Source: Burkholderiales bacterium (lineage in GTDB: Bacteria; Pseudomonadota; Gammaproteobacteria; Burkholderiales; SG8-39). From it: 64,000 nucleotides of DNA. Position numbers and translations under genes: made by a program. The stretch spans positions 62,001-126,000 of the forward strand of contig JADGRQ010000001.1 of the NCBI GenBank assembly GCA_017880775.1. The letters are read 5' to 3'. The notes under the pieces were generated by a model. It ran no database searches. It had not been told where the DNA came from and worked only from the letters and a program-made list of their open reading frames with translations. How positions within the stretch are numbered: the stretch's first letter is position 1; each line of letters starts with the position of its first letter. Shown here piece by piece: positions 46,358 to 54,778 of the stretch.

Positions 46358-47515
46358 ATGGCGATCGAATTCGGACCCCGCAAGGCCGGGGTGGCGACAG
46401 CGGCAGCGGCCCCTGCGGCCCATGCGGCTTCCTCCCCTTCCCCCCGCTTCAGCCTGAACACCCGGATCTCGTTCGGATCGGGCGTCGGCGTCGCCGAGCG
46501 GATGATATTCACCGAGCGCATCGCGTTGCTGCTCGAAACCGGCGTGAGCCTCGCTGAAGCGGTGAAAGTGCTGCATCGCCAGACCGCGGAGCCGCGCCTG
46601 GCGGCCATCCTCGGCTCGATCTCCGAGAGCGTGAGCGAAGGCAAGCCGTTCTCGGTGGCGCTCGCGCGCCATCCCGGCATGTTCTCGAAGACCTACATCG
46701 CCTTGGTTGCGGCGGCCGAGGAGGGCGGCTTCCTGCCGCAGGTGCTCGAGCAGTTGCGCAACATGGACGAAAAGAACAGCCAGATGCGAAGCAACATCAT
46801 TTCGGCGCTGTCGTACCCGGCGTTCCTGGTGGTGTTTTCGCTTGCCGTCGTGGTGTTCGTGCTGGTGGTCATCTTCCCGAAGTTCAAGGAAATGTTCAAA
46901 AGCATCCGCGACCAGCTGCCCGCGCCGACGATCGTGCTGATGTTCATGTCGGACGTGCTGCGCGAATACTGGTGGCTGATCCTGCTGGCGCTGGCCGCGG
47001 GGGTGGCGATGCTCGTGTCGTGGCTGAAAACGACCGCCGGCAAGCGCACCTTCGACGGATTGAAGCTGCGCGCGCCGGTCGCCAAGGACATCTTCATCCA
47101 GATCTACCTCAACCAGACCCTCGGCGTGCTCGGCATGTCGCTCGCCAACGGCGTGCCGATCACCGCGGCGCTGCAGGCGGCGCAGGACACGGTCGACAAC
47201 ACCGTGTTTCGCGACTTCCTGCAAAGGGTGCAGCGCCACGTCAACGACGGCCGCGGCGTCGCGCACGGCTTCCTCGAGGCGGAGTTCATCCCGCCGATGG
47301 CGCGGCAGATGATCGCCACCGGCGATCAGACCGGCAACCTCGCCAAGGTAATGACGCGCGTTTCCGAGTTCTACGGGCGCGAACTGAACAAGCGCGTCGC
47401 CATGCTCTCCAAGGCGGTCGAGCCGGTCATGCTGCTGGTGATGGGCGTCGTCGTAGGCCTGATCGTCGCGTCGCTGATCCTGCCGATATTCAAGCTGTCG
47501 CGGGCGGTTCACTGA
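46358..47515 (+). CDS. PilC/GspF-type inner-membrane platform protein
   Basis: A 385-residue protein with two T2SSF domains: FTERIALLLETGVSLAEAVK with HPGMFSKTYIALVAAAEEGG, and the second copy FIQIYLNQTLGVLGMSLANG with FIPPMARQMIATGDQTGNL. Three membrane helices are at about 165-185, 205-225 and 355-375. The first 45 residues are Ala/Pro-rich. It is the rotor or platform acted on by the ATPase, six bases upstream. Confidence 0.93.
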   Translation: MAIEFGPRKAGVATAAAAPAAHAASSPSPRFSLNTRISFGSGVGVAERMIFTERIALLLETGVSLAEAVKVLHRQTAEPRLAAILGSISESVSEGKPFSVALARHPGMFSKTYIALVAAAEEGGFLPQVLEQLRNMDEKNSQMRSNIISALSYPAFLVVFSLAVVVFVLVVIFPKFKEMFKSIRDQLPAPTIVLMFMSDVLREYWWLILLALAAGVAMLVSWLKTTAGKRTFDGLKLRAPVAKDIFIQIYLNQTLGVLGMSLANGVPITAALQAAQDTVDNTVFRDFLQRVQRHVNDGRGVAHGFLEAEFIPPMARQMIATGDQTGNLAKVMTRVSEFYGRELNKRVAMLSKAVEPVMLLVMGVVVGLIVASLILPIFKLSRAVH

Positions 47516-47625
47516 TCCGCCAGAGGGCCAGGCGTGCCGCTAGTTATTCGCGAAACTTAGTGTAATATGTTAGGTAGTGAACGGAACGTCCTGCGCCGAT
47601 GGCGATTGTTAGAAGGGGGATTCGG

Positions 47626-48192
47626 ATGATTACGAAACTCAAACAACAAGTTCAAGCCGGTTTCACGCTGGTGGAATTGCTGATCGTGGTCATCATCCTC
47701 GCGATTCTGGCCGCGATCGTGATTCCGCAGTTCTCGAGTTCGACCACCGACGCCCAGGAGTCGGCGCTCGATGCCAATCTGACCGCGATGCGCTCGGCCG
47801 TCGAGTTATTCAAGGTCCAACACAACAATATTTATCCCAGCGCCGTCAGCGCGGCCACGGCGGGAAGCCCTGCCTGCGCCGCAACCGTTGGCACGGGCGC
47901 GATCAACACCGCGCAGGCATTTATGGATCACCTGCTGCTGGCCTCCGACGCAGCCGGCCATACCTGCAGCGTGAGCGACGGCACCACATACAGATACGGT
48001 CCTTATATACGCAAGGGGATCCCCGCCGATCCGATCACCGGCAGCGCGGCCGTCGCCATCCCGACCACCACCGGCGCGCCGCTCGCTCCGGCCGCGGCTA
48101 CGGGCGGCTGGGCGTTCGACAACAAATCGGGCCAGATCGTCATGAACAGCAACGCCAACGACAGCAAGGGCAAGGCTTACTCGACGCACTGA
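47626..48192 (+). CDS. Type IV pilin-like major (pseudo)pilin
   Basis: A 188-residue prepilin. ATG 47626 is chosen because AAGGGGG lies six bases upstream; it gives an 11-residue leader ending QAG before the cleavage site FTLVELLIVVIILAILAAIV, with Glu at +5. The globular part has one Cys pair (SPACAATV, GHTCSVSD), like many pilins. It is probably the major subunit, since it is first of five and has its own 110-base upstream gap. Confidence 0.9.
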   Translation: MITKLKQQVQAGFTLVELLIVVIILAILAAIVIPQFSSSTTDAQESALDANLTAMRSAVELFKVQHNNIYPSAVSAATAGSPACAATVGTGAINTAQAFMDHLLLASDAAGHTCSVSDGTTYRYGPYIRKGIPADPITGSAAVAIPTTTGAPLAPAAATGGWAFDNKSGQIVMNSNANDSKGKAYSTH

Positions 48193-48218
48193 GCGACGCA
48201 CAATCCGGGTCCGCCTGC

Positions 48219-48830
48219 GTGAGCTCAGAGCGGTCCGAAGGGTTCACGCTCGCCGAGTTGTTGATTGTCGTTGCAGTCATCGGGATCATTGCCGTGGTGG
48301 CGGTGCCGCTGCTGTCTTCGCAGGACTCGAAAAAGCTTGACGTCGCCGCGCAGGAGATCGGCAACGCGCTGCGGTTCGCCGTCAACGAGGCCCGCCGTAC
48401 CGGCAGCTACATCCTGGTCGACGCGAAAACGAGCGCGGGGCATCTGCAGGTCTTCAAATCCGATATCAGCGGCGCCAACCTGGGGGCCGTCAACGATCCG
48501 CTCACCAAGCGAGCGCTCGACATCGACACCGCGGGCTCCGCGTTTTCCGGACCGGTCACGATGACCCCCAAGTTCATGGGCGGCGGCACGGCCTATGCGC
48601 AATTGTTGATCAGCCCCCCTCCGTCACCCCCGCCACCCCCGCCACTGCAGGTGTTCGACGGGCCGTCGGCCAAATGGGTCGCATTGCAACCGGACAGCTG
48701 CATTGTGTTGTCGCTGGGGTCGCTGGGGTCGCCGGTGCCGCCCTGCGTGCCGTGGCCGCCCAGCGTGCCGGGGCCGCCCAGCGTCAGGGTGACCATAGAC
48801 GAGTCCACCGGCTTCGTCGCCATTCCTTGA
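48219..48830 (+). CDS. GspH-like minor pseudopilin with proline-rich insertions
   Basis: A 203-residue prepilin from GTG 48219: short leader SSERSEG, then FTLAELLIVVAVIGIIAVVA, Glu +5 present. The head begins like GspH/FimT (AAQEIGNALRFAVNEARRTG). Two low-complexity stretches interrupt it: SPPPSPPPPPPLQ (48613-48651) and GSLGSPVPPCVPWPPSVPGP (48717-48776), encoded by short tandem DNA repeats. Such insertions are not typical and could form surface loops. Confidence 0.85.
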   Translation: MSSERSEGFTLAELLIVVAVIGIIAVVAVPLLSSQDSKKLDVAAQEIGNALRFAVNEARRTGSYILVDAKTSAGHLQVFKSDISGANLGAVNDPLTKRALDIDTAGSAFSGPVTMTPKFMGGGTAYAQLLISPPPSPPPPPPLQVFDGPSAKWVALQPDSCIVLSLGSLGSPVPPCVPWPPSVPGPPSVRVTIDESTGFVAIP

Positions 48831-48841
48831 GGACATGCGCC

Positions 48842-49285
48842 GTGTTGCCGTATCGCCGCCTCCACTGGAGCTTGACGCAGCACGGCTTCGCCTATGTGGA
48901 AGTGCTGCTCTCGGCCGTGCTGCTCGCCGTGCTGCTGGTCCCGGCGCTGCAGGCATTGCAGAGCGGCATCCGCGACGTGGCAACCCCGTCGATGGCCGCG
49001 CGGCCGCCGCTGTTGCGCGCCAAGATGGAGGAAGTGCTCTCCAATCCTTTTCCCGTACTGTACGCGGCAACCTATGTCGCGGGCAGCAACACGACCGGGG
49101 CCAACGCGACCTTCTCCGAGACCAGCGGCCCGGCGGCTGATCAACGCACAGTGGTGCTGTACCGCTACGACGTATCGACCAAGGCGCTGAGCGCGGGCGA
49201 CACGGGCCTGCTGTATGTCAGCGTGTACTACACGGCCGATGGCAGCGCGAACGCGCTCACCACACTTGCCGGCCGGTGGTGGTGA
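48842..49285 (+). CDS. Minor pseudopilin (GspI/PilV-like)
   Basis: A 147-residue prepilin starting at GTG 48842, 11 bases after the previous stop with GAGG upstream. The leader LPYRRLHWSLTQHG ends at the processing Gly; the helix FAYVEVLLSAVLLAVLLVPA has Glu at +5. The small head (VLYRYDVSTKALSAGDTGLL) matches no named family beyond the pseudopilin fold. Its stop is one base before the next ATG. Confidence 0.8.
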   Translation: MLPYRRLHWSLTQHGFAYVEVLLSAVLLAVLLVPALQALQSGIRDVATPSMAARPPLLRAKMEEVLSNPFPVLYAATYVAGSNTTGANATFSETSGPAADQRTVVLYRYDVSTKALSAGDTGLLYVSVYYTADGSANALTTLAGRWW

Positions 49286-49286
49286 C

Positions 49287-50594
49287 ATGGCCCGTGCGCG
49301 ACACCCACAGGCCGGCATGACGCTGATCGAGCTGGTGATCGCGGTGGCGATCGGCGCTATCGTGCTCGCGGCGCTGAACTCGGTGGTGTCGCTCGGCCTG
49401 CGCGCGCAGGCGGAGGGCGGGCAATCGAACGAGTTGCTGTACCAGGGGCAGTTCGCGCTGGAGCGCATGGTCACGACAGCCCGCGGCGTGCCGCCCAAGC
49501 TGCTTGCGACGCCGACTGCCGGCACCACGGGCGACTGGTTCTCGCCAGTCATGTACGGCCGCAACGGTTGCAACCAGCTGATCGAGACCAGCAGCATTCC
49601 CAAGGTCACTAGCACCGTTGCCACAGTCAATAGCACATCTGGCGTTGCTACCGGCGTTGCCGGCGGCACATCGGTCATCACTGCCACTTACCTCGGCATT
49701 CCCGGCTCAACAACCTTGACCGTGACCCCAGCAACATCGGTGTCGATCGCGGTGACGCCTGCAACTGCCTCGGTCCCGATTAGTGGCACCCAACAATTTA
49801 TGGCGTGTGCGACATATAGCGATGGGTCGACCCGCGACGTGACAGCGTCCTCAAGCTGGACTTCAGGCACCGTTAGCGTTGCCACAGTCAATGGCACATC
49901 TGGCGTCGCTATCGGCGTTGCCAGCGCCACATCGGTCATCACTGCCAATTTCGGTGGCAAGGCCGGCTCTGCAACCTTGACCGTGACCTCCGCAACATTG
50001 AGTTCGATCGCGGTGACGCCTGCAACTCTGTCAATACCGATTAATGGCACCCAACCATTCATGGCGACTGCGACATATAGCGATGGGTCGACCCGCGACG
50101 TGACAGCGTCCTCGAGTTGGACTTCAGACACCACCGGCGTTGCTACAGTCTTGCTGACTACCGGCGTCGCTACCGGCGTTGCCGGCGGCACATCGGTCAT
50201 CACTGCCAATTTCGGTGGCAAGGCCGACTCTGCAACCTTGACCGTGACCGGCACCGGGACCACCGCACCATTGGTGTCGATCGCGGTGACGCCTGTAACT
50301 GCCTCGGTACCGATTAGTGGCACCCAACAATTTGTGGCGACGGCGAAATATAGCGATGGATCAACCCGCGACGTGACAGCGTTGTCCAACTGGACTTCAG
50401 GCGACCCCAGCATCGGCCCCAAGGTGATCGCCGCCAACGTTACCGCATTTTCCGCGCAACCGATCTTGGGCACCGGGCCGGTGGACGACGGGCACAAGCC
50501 CGCGGGAACGCTTGGCCTGACGCTCACGCACAGCGCGGCGGCTCAAGCAGTGCCGCTTGCGACCAGCGTGCGGCTCGGCGGGGGAACGCAGTGA
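49287..50594 (+). CDS. PilW/GspJ-like minor pseudopilin carrying an inserted Big_2 Ig-like domain array
   Basis: A 435-residue prepilin. The leader ARARHPQAG precedes MTLIELVIAVAIGAIVLAAL (Glu +5). The head begins normally (QFALERMVTTARGVPP, GRNGCNQLIETSSI). From about residue 103 to 374 it is replaced by Big_2-like repeats (SIAVTPATASVPISGTQQF, YSDGSTRDVTASSSW, SVATVNGTSGVA). It then resumes as PKVIAANVTAFSAQPILGTG and ends ATSVRLGGGTQ, which read together with the first part make a sensible uninterrupted PilW-like protein. The insertion is in frame. It would place Ig-like domains on a tip subunit. Confidence 0.85.
   Translation: MARARHPQAGMTLIELVIAVAIGAIVLAALNSVVSLGLRAQAEGGQSNELLYQGQFALERMVTTARGVPPKLLATPTAGTTGDWFSPVMYGRNGCNQLIETSSIPKVTSTVATVNSTSGVATGVAGGTSVITATYLGIPGSTTLTVTPATSVSIAVTPATASVPISGTQQFMACATYSDGSTRDVTASSSWTSGTVSVATVNGTSGVAIGVASATSVITANFGGKAGSATLTVTSATLSSIAVTPATLSIPINGTQPFMATATYSDGSTRDVTASSSWTSDTTGVATVLLTTGVATGVAGGTSVITANFGGKADSATLTVTGTGTTAPLVSIAVTPVTASVPISGTQQFVATAKYSDGSTRDVTALSNWTSGDPSIGPKVIAANVTAFSAQPILGTGPVDDGHKPAGTLGLTLTHSAAAQAVPLATSVRLGGGTQ
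49592..50427 (+). repeat. In-frame tandem array of Big_2-coding units inside the pseudopilin
   Basis: Units recur at 261 and 273 bases (TCGATCGCGGTGACG at 49743, 50004 and 50277). A 44-base stretch is identical at 49809-49852 and 50070-50113. The array opens with the last half of a unit and closes with the first half, as in a circularly permuted insertion. The edges share CAGCAT and CCAAGGT (49592-49608 and 50408-50427), and edge-to-edge distance is 816 bases, 272 codons. Confidence 0.8.
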
Positions 50595-51622
50595 GGATGC
50601 CGCAACGCGGCCGCTCGCTTGCCGCGGCCGGCTTTACGCTGCTGCCGGTCGTGCTGGCGATGAGCCTGATCGGAGCGATTGCGTTCATGCTGAATCGCGA
50701 CAACGGCCTGAGCTCGAATTTGATCGGCTCGCGGTCCGATCTGGAGCGCGCCCGATACGCTGCCGAAGCGGGCTTGCAGGCGGTCAATTACACGATCCAG
50801 GGCTTGGACTGCGCCGGCAGCTATCCGATCTCGAGCTCGCCGGTGACGGACAGCAATTTCGGCGGCGCCGCCTACTCGGCCTATGCCGACAACACCAGCG
50901 GATCGCCGCTGACGCTGAGGTCGACCGGCACCTACAACGGCGCGTCGGTGATCCTGAAGAAGACCAATGCGTACGTCTATCACTCGGGCGTAAGACCCTG
51001 GTTCACGCAGCCTGGGCCGGGAACGGGCAAGGACGCCACCGTCAGGAGCGACCCCGCCAGCAAGGACAAGAACTATGGCGGGAACTACGATCTCGAGATC
51101 GACAAAAGCGGAAAAGAGACTTTGATTGCATTCGATCTATCACCGCTGCCGGCGGGCAGCCGGTTCGTTCCCTCGTACCAGTTCGGTGCCCTCCGGCGGG
51201 GGGCGACGATTTCGCTGTTTCAGAGCGGTGGTGGCCGAGGTGACTTTTTGGCGATGCTGATTACGCACGATTGGGTTGAGGGCACCGGAACCGGTTCCAC
51301 GCCTACGGCGGGCAACCCTGGCGTGACCTGGAATAGATGGAATGGCCTCAGCCCCAATACCTGGCCGCAAGGGCCCGGCAACGGGTACGACGCGCGCACC
51401 TTGATACCGGTACCCGAGCCGCAGAGCAACCCGCTCGACATCGATGTCACCGCCGCTGCGGTGGGATGGATGAGCGGCGTGAACTACGGCGTCTGGCTCC
51501 AGGATCCGACCGACAAGGCGAAGGGCTACGACTTCTATTCGAGCGAATATCCGTTCATTCCAAGCTTGCGCCCCAAGCTCACCGCCTACTACCTGCTGCC
51601 CTGCGGGGCGAGTGCGCCATGA
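50591..51622 (+). CDS. GspK/PilX-like minor pseudopilin with a DNRLRE/CBM96-like C-terminal domain
   Basis: A 343-residue prepilin-like protein. GTG 50591 overlaps the previous stop; ATG 50597 is an alternative. After the leader, FTLLPVVLAMSLIGAIAFML lacks Glu at +5, as in GspK-type tip subunits. RARYAAEAGLQAVNYTIQG is the PilX/GspK head. The C-terminal 200 residues (LIAFDLSPLPAGSRFVPSYQ, THDWVEGTGTGSTPTAGNPG, IDVTAAAVGWMSGVNYGVWL) have the strand pattern of DNRLRE domains, which are often carbohydrate-associated. It could be a tip adhesin. Confidence 0.75.
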   Translation: MRMPQRGRSLAAAGFTLLPVVLAMSLIGAIAFMLNRDNGLSSNLIGSRSDLERARYAAEAGLQAVNYTIQGLDCAGSYPISSSPVTDSNFGGAAYSAYADNTSGSPLTLRSTGTYNGASVILKKTNAYVYHSGVRPWFTQPGPGTGKDATVRSDPASKDKNYGGNYDLEIDKSGKETLIAFDLSPLPAGSRFVPSYQFGALRRGATISLFQSGGGRGDFLAMLITHDWVEGTGTGSTPTAGNPGVTWNRWNGLSPNTWPQGPGNGYDARTLIPVPEPQSNPLDIDVTAAAVGWMSGVNYGVWLQDPTDKAKGYDFYSSEYPFIPSLRPKLTAYYLLPCGASAP

Positions 51623-52842
51623 CCACGCGCGAACGCGGCAACACCGCGCCCCCGCCTCCGCGCGAAAACGTCCCCGGACTGGTCGAGCATCCGCCAGCCG
51701 ACTCCCGGCTGCGCAAACTGTTGCGGGCAGTCTGGTCATCGTCCGATTTCGAAGGCGACGACCTGACCCGCTTCGCGCAGCCGGTCATGCGCAGCGAAGC
51801 GCAGCAGGGCATTTTCGTGCTGGGCACGCTGACGATGCTGCTGATGACGGGGCTTGCGCTGCTGTACTACTCGCTCAACCTCGGCACGGCCTATGTCTAT
51901 ACGTTCGCGCTGCTCGCCGCGCTGTCGGGCCACACCGCGATGTCGGCGAAAATGGTGTCCGACATCAAGGTGCTGTACCTGCTCGGCATGGTGCTGCTGG
52001 CGGCGTGCGGGCTTGCCTTCATGTTGCTCGCGCATCGCTACGGCGTTTTTACCACCACGCTGTTCAGTACCGTGGTGCTGCTGTTCATGTTGGTGCCGCT
52101 GGTTCCGTGGGGCTTGCGCGAGGCGCTGTTTGCGGCCGGGATCGTCTATTTCATCTTTACCGCTTCGACCTTGAGCGCATCCAAGGCCTTCAATCCCGAG
52201 ACGCTGTGGACGCTGCAGTTCCTGATGCTCAGCGGCGCGATGATCGCGCTGGCCGTCGTGGCGCGCGCGGTGCTGATCCGCAAGGCGCACGTCGAAGCGC
52301 GCTTCAAGCTGACGGCGGTGAACGAAGAGCTGTACCGTCTGTCGCACCGCGACGCGCTGACCGGCGCATGGAACCGGCGCTTCCTCGAAGAGCAATTCAG
52401 CGGCATCGTTGCGCAACATGCGGCGCACACGCAGGGGTCGTGTTTCGGCCTGATCGACATCGACAAATTCAAGCAACTCAACGACACTTACGGCCACCTC
52501 TGCGGCGATCGGGTGCTGCAGCGGCTGGTGCGGGTGCTGACCGGTGCGCTGGGACCCGACGATTATGTGGTGCGCATGGGAGGCGACGAGTTTGCGATGA
52601 TGCTGCGCGGCGGGCGGGTGCAGATGCGCGTCGAACGCGCGCTCGAGGGCTTCAGCGGTCGCGACGACGGCTGCCCGGAGCTTCCCGCACTGCCGCGCGT
52701 CAGCGTAGGCCTGGTCCACCTGCCGGCCGGCGTGCCGGCGTCGCTCGAGGCGAGCTACCTGAGGGCGGACAAGGCGCTGTACGCCGCGAAGGACCATCCG
52801 TCGCGCTGGATCGTCGAAGTCGACCGGCAGAATCCCGCGTGA
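51619..52842 (+). CDS. Membrane GGDEF-domain diguanylate cyclase
   Basis: A 407-residue protein: a cytoplasmic N-terminus of about 65 residues, six membrane helices (about 70-220), then a GGDEF domain with DALTGAWNRRFLEEQF, LIDIDKFKQLNDTYGHLCGD and an intact active site VRMGGDEFAMML. An RxxD inhibitory site is not obvious. It should make c-di-GMP from GTP. It lies between the pseudopilin and pilM-like genes with four-base overlaps on both sides, so it is truly part of the operon. Confidence 0.92.
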   Translation: MTTRERGNTAPPPPRENVPGLVEHPPADSRLRKLLRAVWSSSDFEGDDLTRFAQPVMRSEAQQGIFVLGTLTMLLMTGLALLYYSLNLGTAYVYTFALLAALSGHTAMSAKMVSDIKVLYLLGMVLLAACGLAFMLLAHRYGVFTTTLFSTVVLLFMLVPLVPWGLREALFAAGIVYFIFTASTLSASKAFNPETLWTLQFLMLSGAMIALAVVARAVLIRKAHVEARFKLTAVNEELYRLSHRDALTGAWNRRFLEEQFSGIVAQHAAHTQGSCFGLIDIDKFKQLNDTYGHLCGDRVLQRLVRVLTGALGPDDYVVRMGGDEFAMMLRGGRVQMRVERALEGFSGRDDGCPELPALPRVSVGLVHLPAGVPASLEASYLRADKALYAAKDHPSRWIVEVDRQNPA

Positions 52843-54125
52843 GCGAATCGCTGAAGCGGATGATCGGCCCGCTGTGGCGCGCGCTCGCGTCCGGCAAGTC
52901 CTACGACATCGGCTTGCACATCGGCCTCGAAAGAGTGAACCTGATGCAGTTGAAGCCGGGGGCGCCGAGACCCGTAGTGCGCGCCGCCGCGTCGCTCAAC
53001 CATGAAACTTCGCGCGACGAGCTGATCGCCAATCCGGCGCGGTTGAAGAAGCTGATCAAGCGCGCCTTTGCCGAGCAGCCGTTCCGCGGCAACCGCGTGG
53101 TGACGTGCCTGCCGAACGACCAGATCAAGATGCTGCTGCTCAACTACACGATGTCCGAGGGCACGTCCGAAGCCGACGCGGTCGTGCGCGAATTGCGCGA
53201 GCGCGTGCACGACGAGCTCGACGGCATGGTGGTCGACTATATTCCGGTGCGGCAGGAGCACCCTTCGCGTCCGAAAGAGGCGATCGTCGCGATGGCCGCG
53301 CGCGACAAGGTGACGGCCTACCTCGACGCGCTGTCCGAATCCGGGCTGGAAGTGGCATCGCTCGACGTCGCCCCGGCCGCGCTGGCGCGCCTGTTGGCGT
53401 GGATCGGCGCCGCGGACCTGACCACGCATCCGAACCTGCTGCTGATCAATTTCGGCGCGCGCAGCAGCTATCTGACGGTCGTCTGGGGCAGGCGCCTGAT
53501 GCTCGACCGGTCGATCGAATTCGCCGAGGAGCGCCTGCTCGCCAGGCTGAAGAACATTCTCGACATACCCGAGGCGGCCGGCAAGCGGTTGCTGCTCGAA
53601 CGCGGTTTCGGCACCGGCACCGGGCGCGACGATGCCAACGAGATCGCTCACACGCTGAAGGAAGTGCTGCGCCCGGAATTCGTCGCGTTGAAACGCGAAG
53701 TGAACCACACCCTGATGGACCCCGGGCCGCAGGCGAGCGAGCCGCTGCCCCAGCGCGACCAGCAAACGGGCGCCGAGCGCGCCACCGGCAGCGAGATCAG
53801 CCACACGCTGAAGGAAGTGCTGCGCCCCGAATTCGCGACGCTGAAAGCCGAAGTCGACAACACGCTGGTCTACACCGCATCGAGGGCACACGGCCGCTCG
53901 GTCGACGGGATCTACGTGGTCGGCAGCATCGCGCGCTACCCGGGCATCCAGCACCTGCTGCGCGAGCAGTTCTCGATGCCGCTGAAGATTCTCGATCCGT
54001 TCTCGATATTTTCACACCGGCTGTCCGAAAAAGAGCTGGCGTGGCTGTGGCCGCGTTCCGGGGTTGCGGCGGCAACCGGCCTGGCGTTACGTGGAGTGCC
54101 CGTGCAATGGCCGACGTCGACCTGA
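52839..54125 (+). CDS. PilM-like actin-fold assembly protein
   Basis: A 428-residue cytoplasmic protein from GTG 52839 (GTGA overlap). It shows the PilM/MshI pattern: SYDIGLHIGLERVNLMQLKP, then LPNDQIKMLLLNYTMSEGTS, AIVAMAARDKVTAYLDALSE, LDVAPAALARLLAW, LLLINFGARSSYLTVVWG, and a C-terminal GIYVVGSIARYPGIQHLLRE. It binds PilN at the membrane. An internal 51-codon duplication (see 53640) makes it longer than usual. Confidence 0.85.
   Translation: MSESLKRMIGPLWRALASGKSYDIGLHIGLERVNLMQLKPGAPRPVVRAAASLNHETSRDELIANPARLKKLIKRAFAEQPFRGNRVVTCLPNDQIKMLLLNYTMSEGTSEADAVVRELRERVHDELDGMVVDYIPVRQEHPSRPKEAIVAMAARDKVTAYLDALSESGLEVASLDVAPAALARLLAWIGAADLTTHPNLLLINFGARSSYLTVVWGRRLMLDRSIEFAEERLLARLKNILDIPEAAGKRLLLERGFGTGTGRDDANEIAHTLKEVLRPEFVALKREVNHTLMDPGPQASEPLPQRDQQTGAERATGSEISHTLKEVLRPEFATLKAEVDNTLVYTASRAHGRSVDGIYVVGSIARYPGIQHLLREQFSMPLKILDPFSIFSHRLSEKELAWLWPRSGVAAATGLALRGVPVQWPTST
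53640..53870 (+). repeat. In-frame internal duplication in the pilM-like gene
   Basis: EIAHTLKEVLRPEFVALKRE (from 53640) recurs as EISHTLKEVLRPEFATLKAE (from 53793), an offset of exactly 153 bases. The DNA copies differ at scattered positions, so the duplication is not very recent. It adds a second amphipathic helix in the region between the two halves of the actin fold. Confidence 0.8.
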
Positions 54126-54778
54126 TCCCGGCGGACTACGCGAAGCTCGCGCTGGTCCGCCGCCGCATGAAGCCGCTGCTGATGGCGCTGATTGCGGTCG
54201 CGCTGGTCGTCGGCCTGGCGCGGCTCGCGCTGTACCGGCTCGTTTCGCTCGAAAACGCGAACATCGCGCAACTGCAGAAGGAAGGTCAGATCGCCGCGCG
54301 AATCAAAGCCGAGGCCGACAATCTCCGGCAGCAGAAACAACTGGCCGAAAAGCAGCTGGCGGAGCTCGACGAGCTGCGCGGGCGCGACAGACTGAGCCTG
54401 CTGCTGCGTGCGATCGATGCCGCCTACAGCGACAGCATCTGGCTCGAGCAGCTGCGTTTTTTCCGGCGCGATGTTCCGACCGGCGACCTGAGCTCGCTGC
54501 CGGGCGGCGGTCGTTCGGGCATCATCGTGGTGCCGAAGGAGAACATTCCCGCCCCCGGAGCCGCGCCGGCGGCTGCCGGCGTCGAGCAGCGCGCGGAAAT
54601 CGTCGGCCATGCCACCAATCACACCAAGCTCGCGGAATTCATGCGCGGCCTCGGCAGCCAGCCCGGCATCGCCGAAGTCCGCCTGGTCGATACGGGCCTC
54701 GGCAACTACGCGAACATGCCGGTGATCGACCTGACGCTGATGCTGCTGGTCGACGACAAGGCACGGAGGCCGCAGTGA
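54107..54778 (+). CDS. PilN-like inner-membrane assembly protein
   Basis: A 223-residue bitopic protein. The N-terminal ADVDLIPADYAKLALVRRRM contains the short cytoplasmic motif that docks on PilM. One membrane helix (PLLMALIAVALVVGLARLAL) and a coiled coil (ENANIAQLQKEGQIAARIKA) lead to a ferredoxin-like periplasmic domain (VGHATNHTKLAEFMRGLGSQ). It overlaps pilM by 19 bases. Confidence 0.85.
   Translation: MADVDLIPADYAKLALVRRRMKPLLMALIAVALVVGLARLALYRLVSLENANIAQLQKEGQIAARIKAEADNLRQQKQLAEKQLAELDELRGRDRLSLLLRAIDAAYSDSIWLEQLRFFRRDVPTGDLSSLPGGGRSGIIVVPKENIPAPGAAPAAAGVEQRAEIVGHATNHTKLAEFMRGLGSQPGIAEVRLVDTGLGNYANMPVIDLTLMLLVDDKARRPQ

Noticed and set aside
44621-47512. A 963-codon open frame on the minus strand opposite the ATPase and PilC genes
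   Set aside because: No recognisable motif, and the plus-strand genes are unmistakable. It is an antisense artefact of high GC.
49592-50427. CRISPR-like array
   Set aside because: Units are about 261-273 bases, in frame and encode Big_2-like protein repeats. No short repeat-spacer pattern or cas gene is present.
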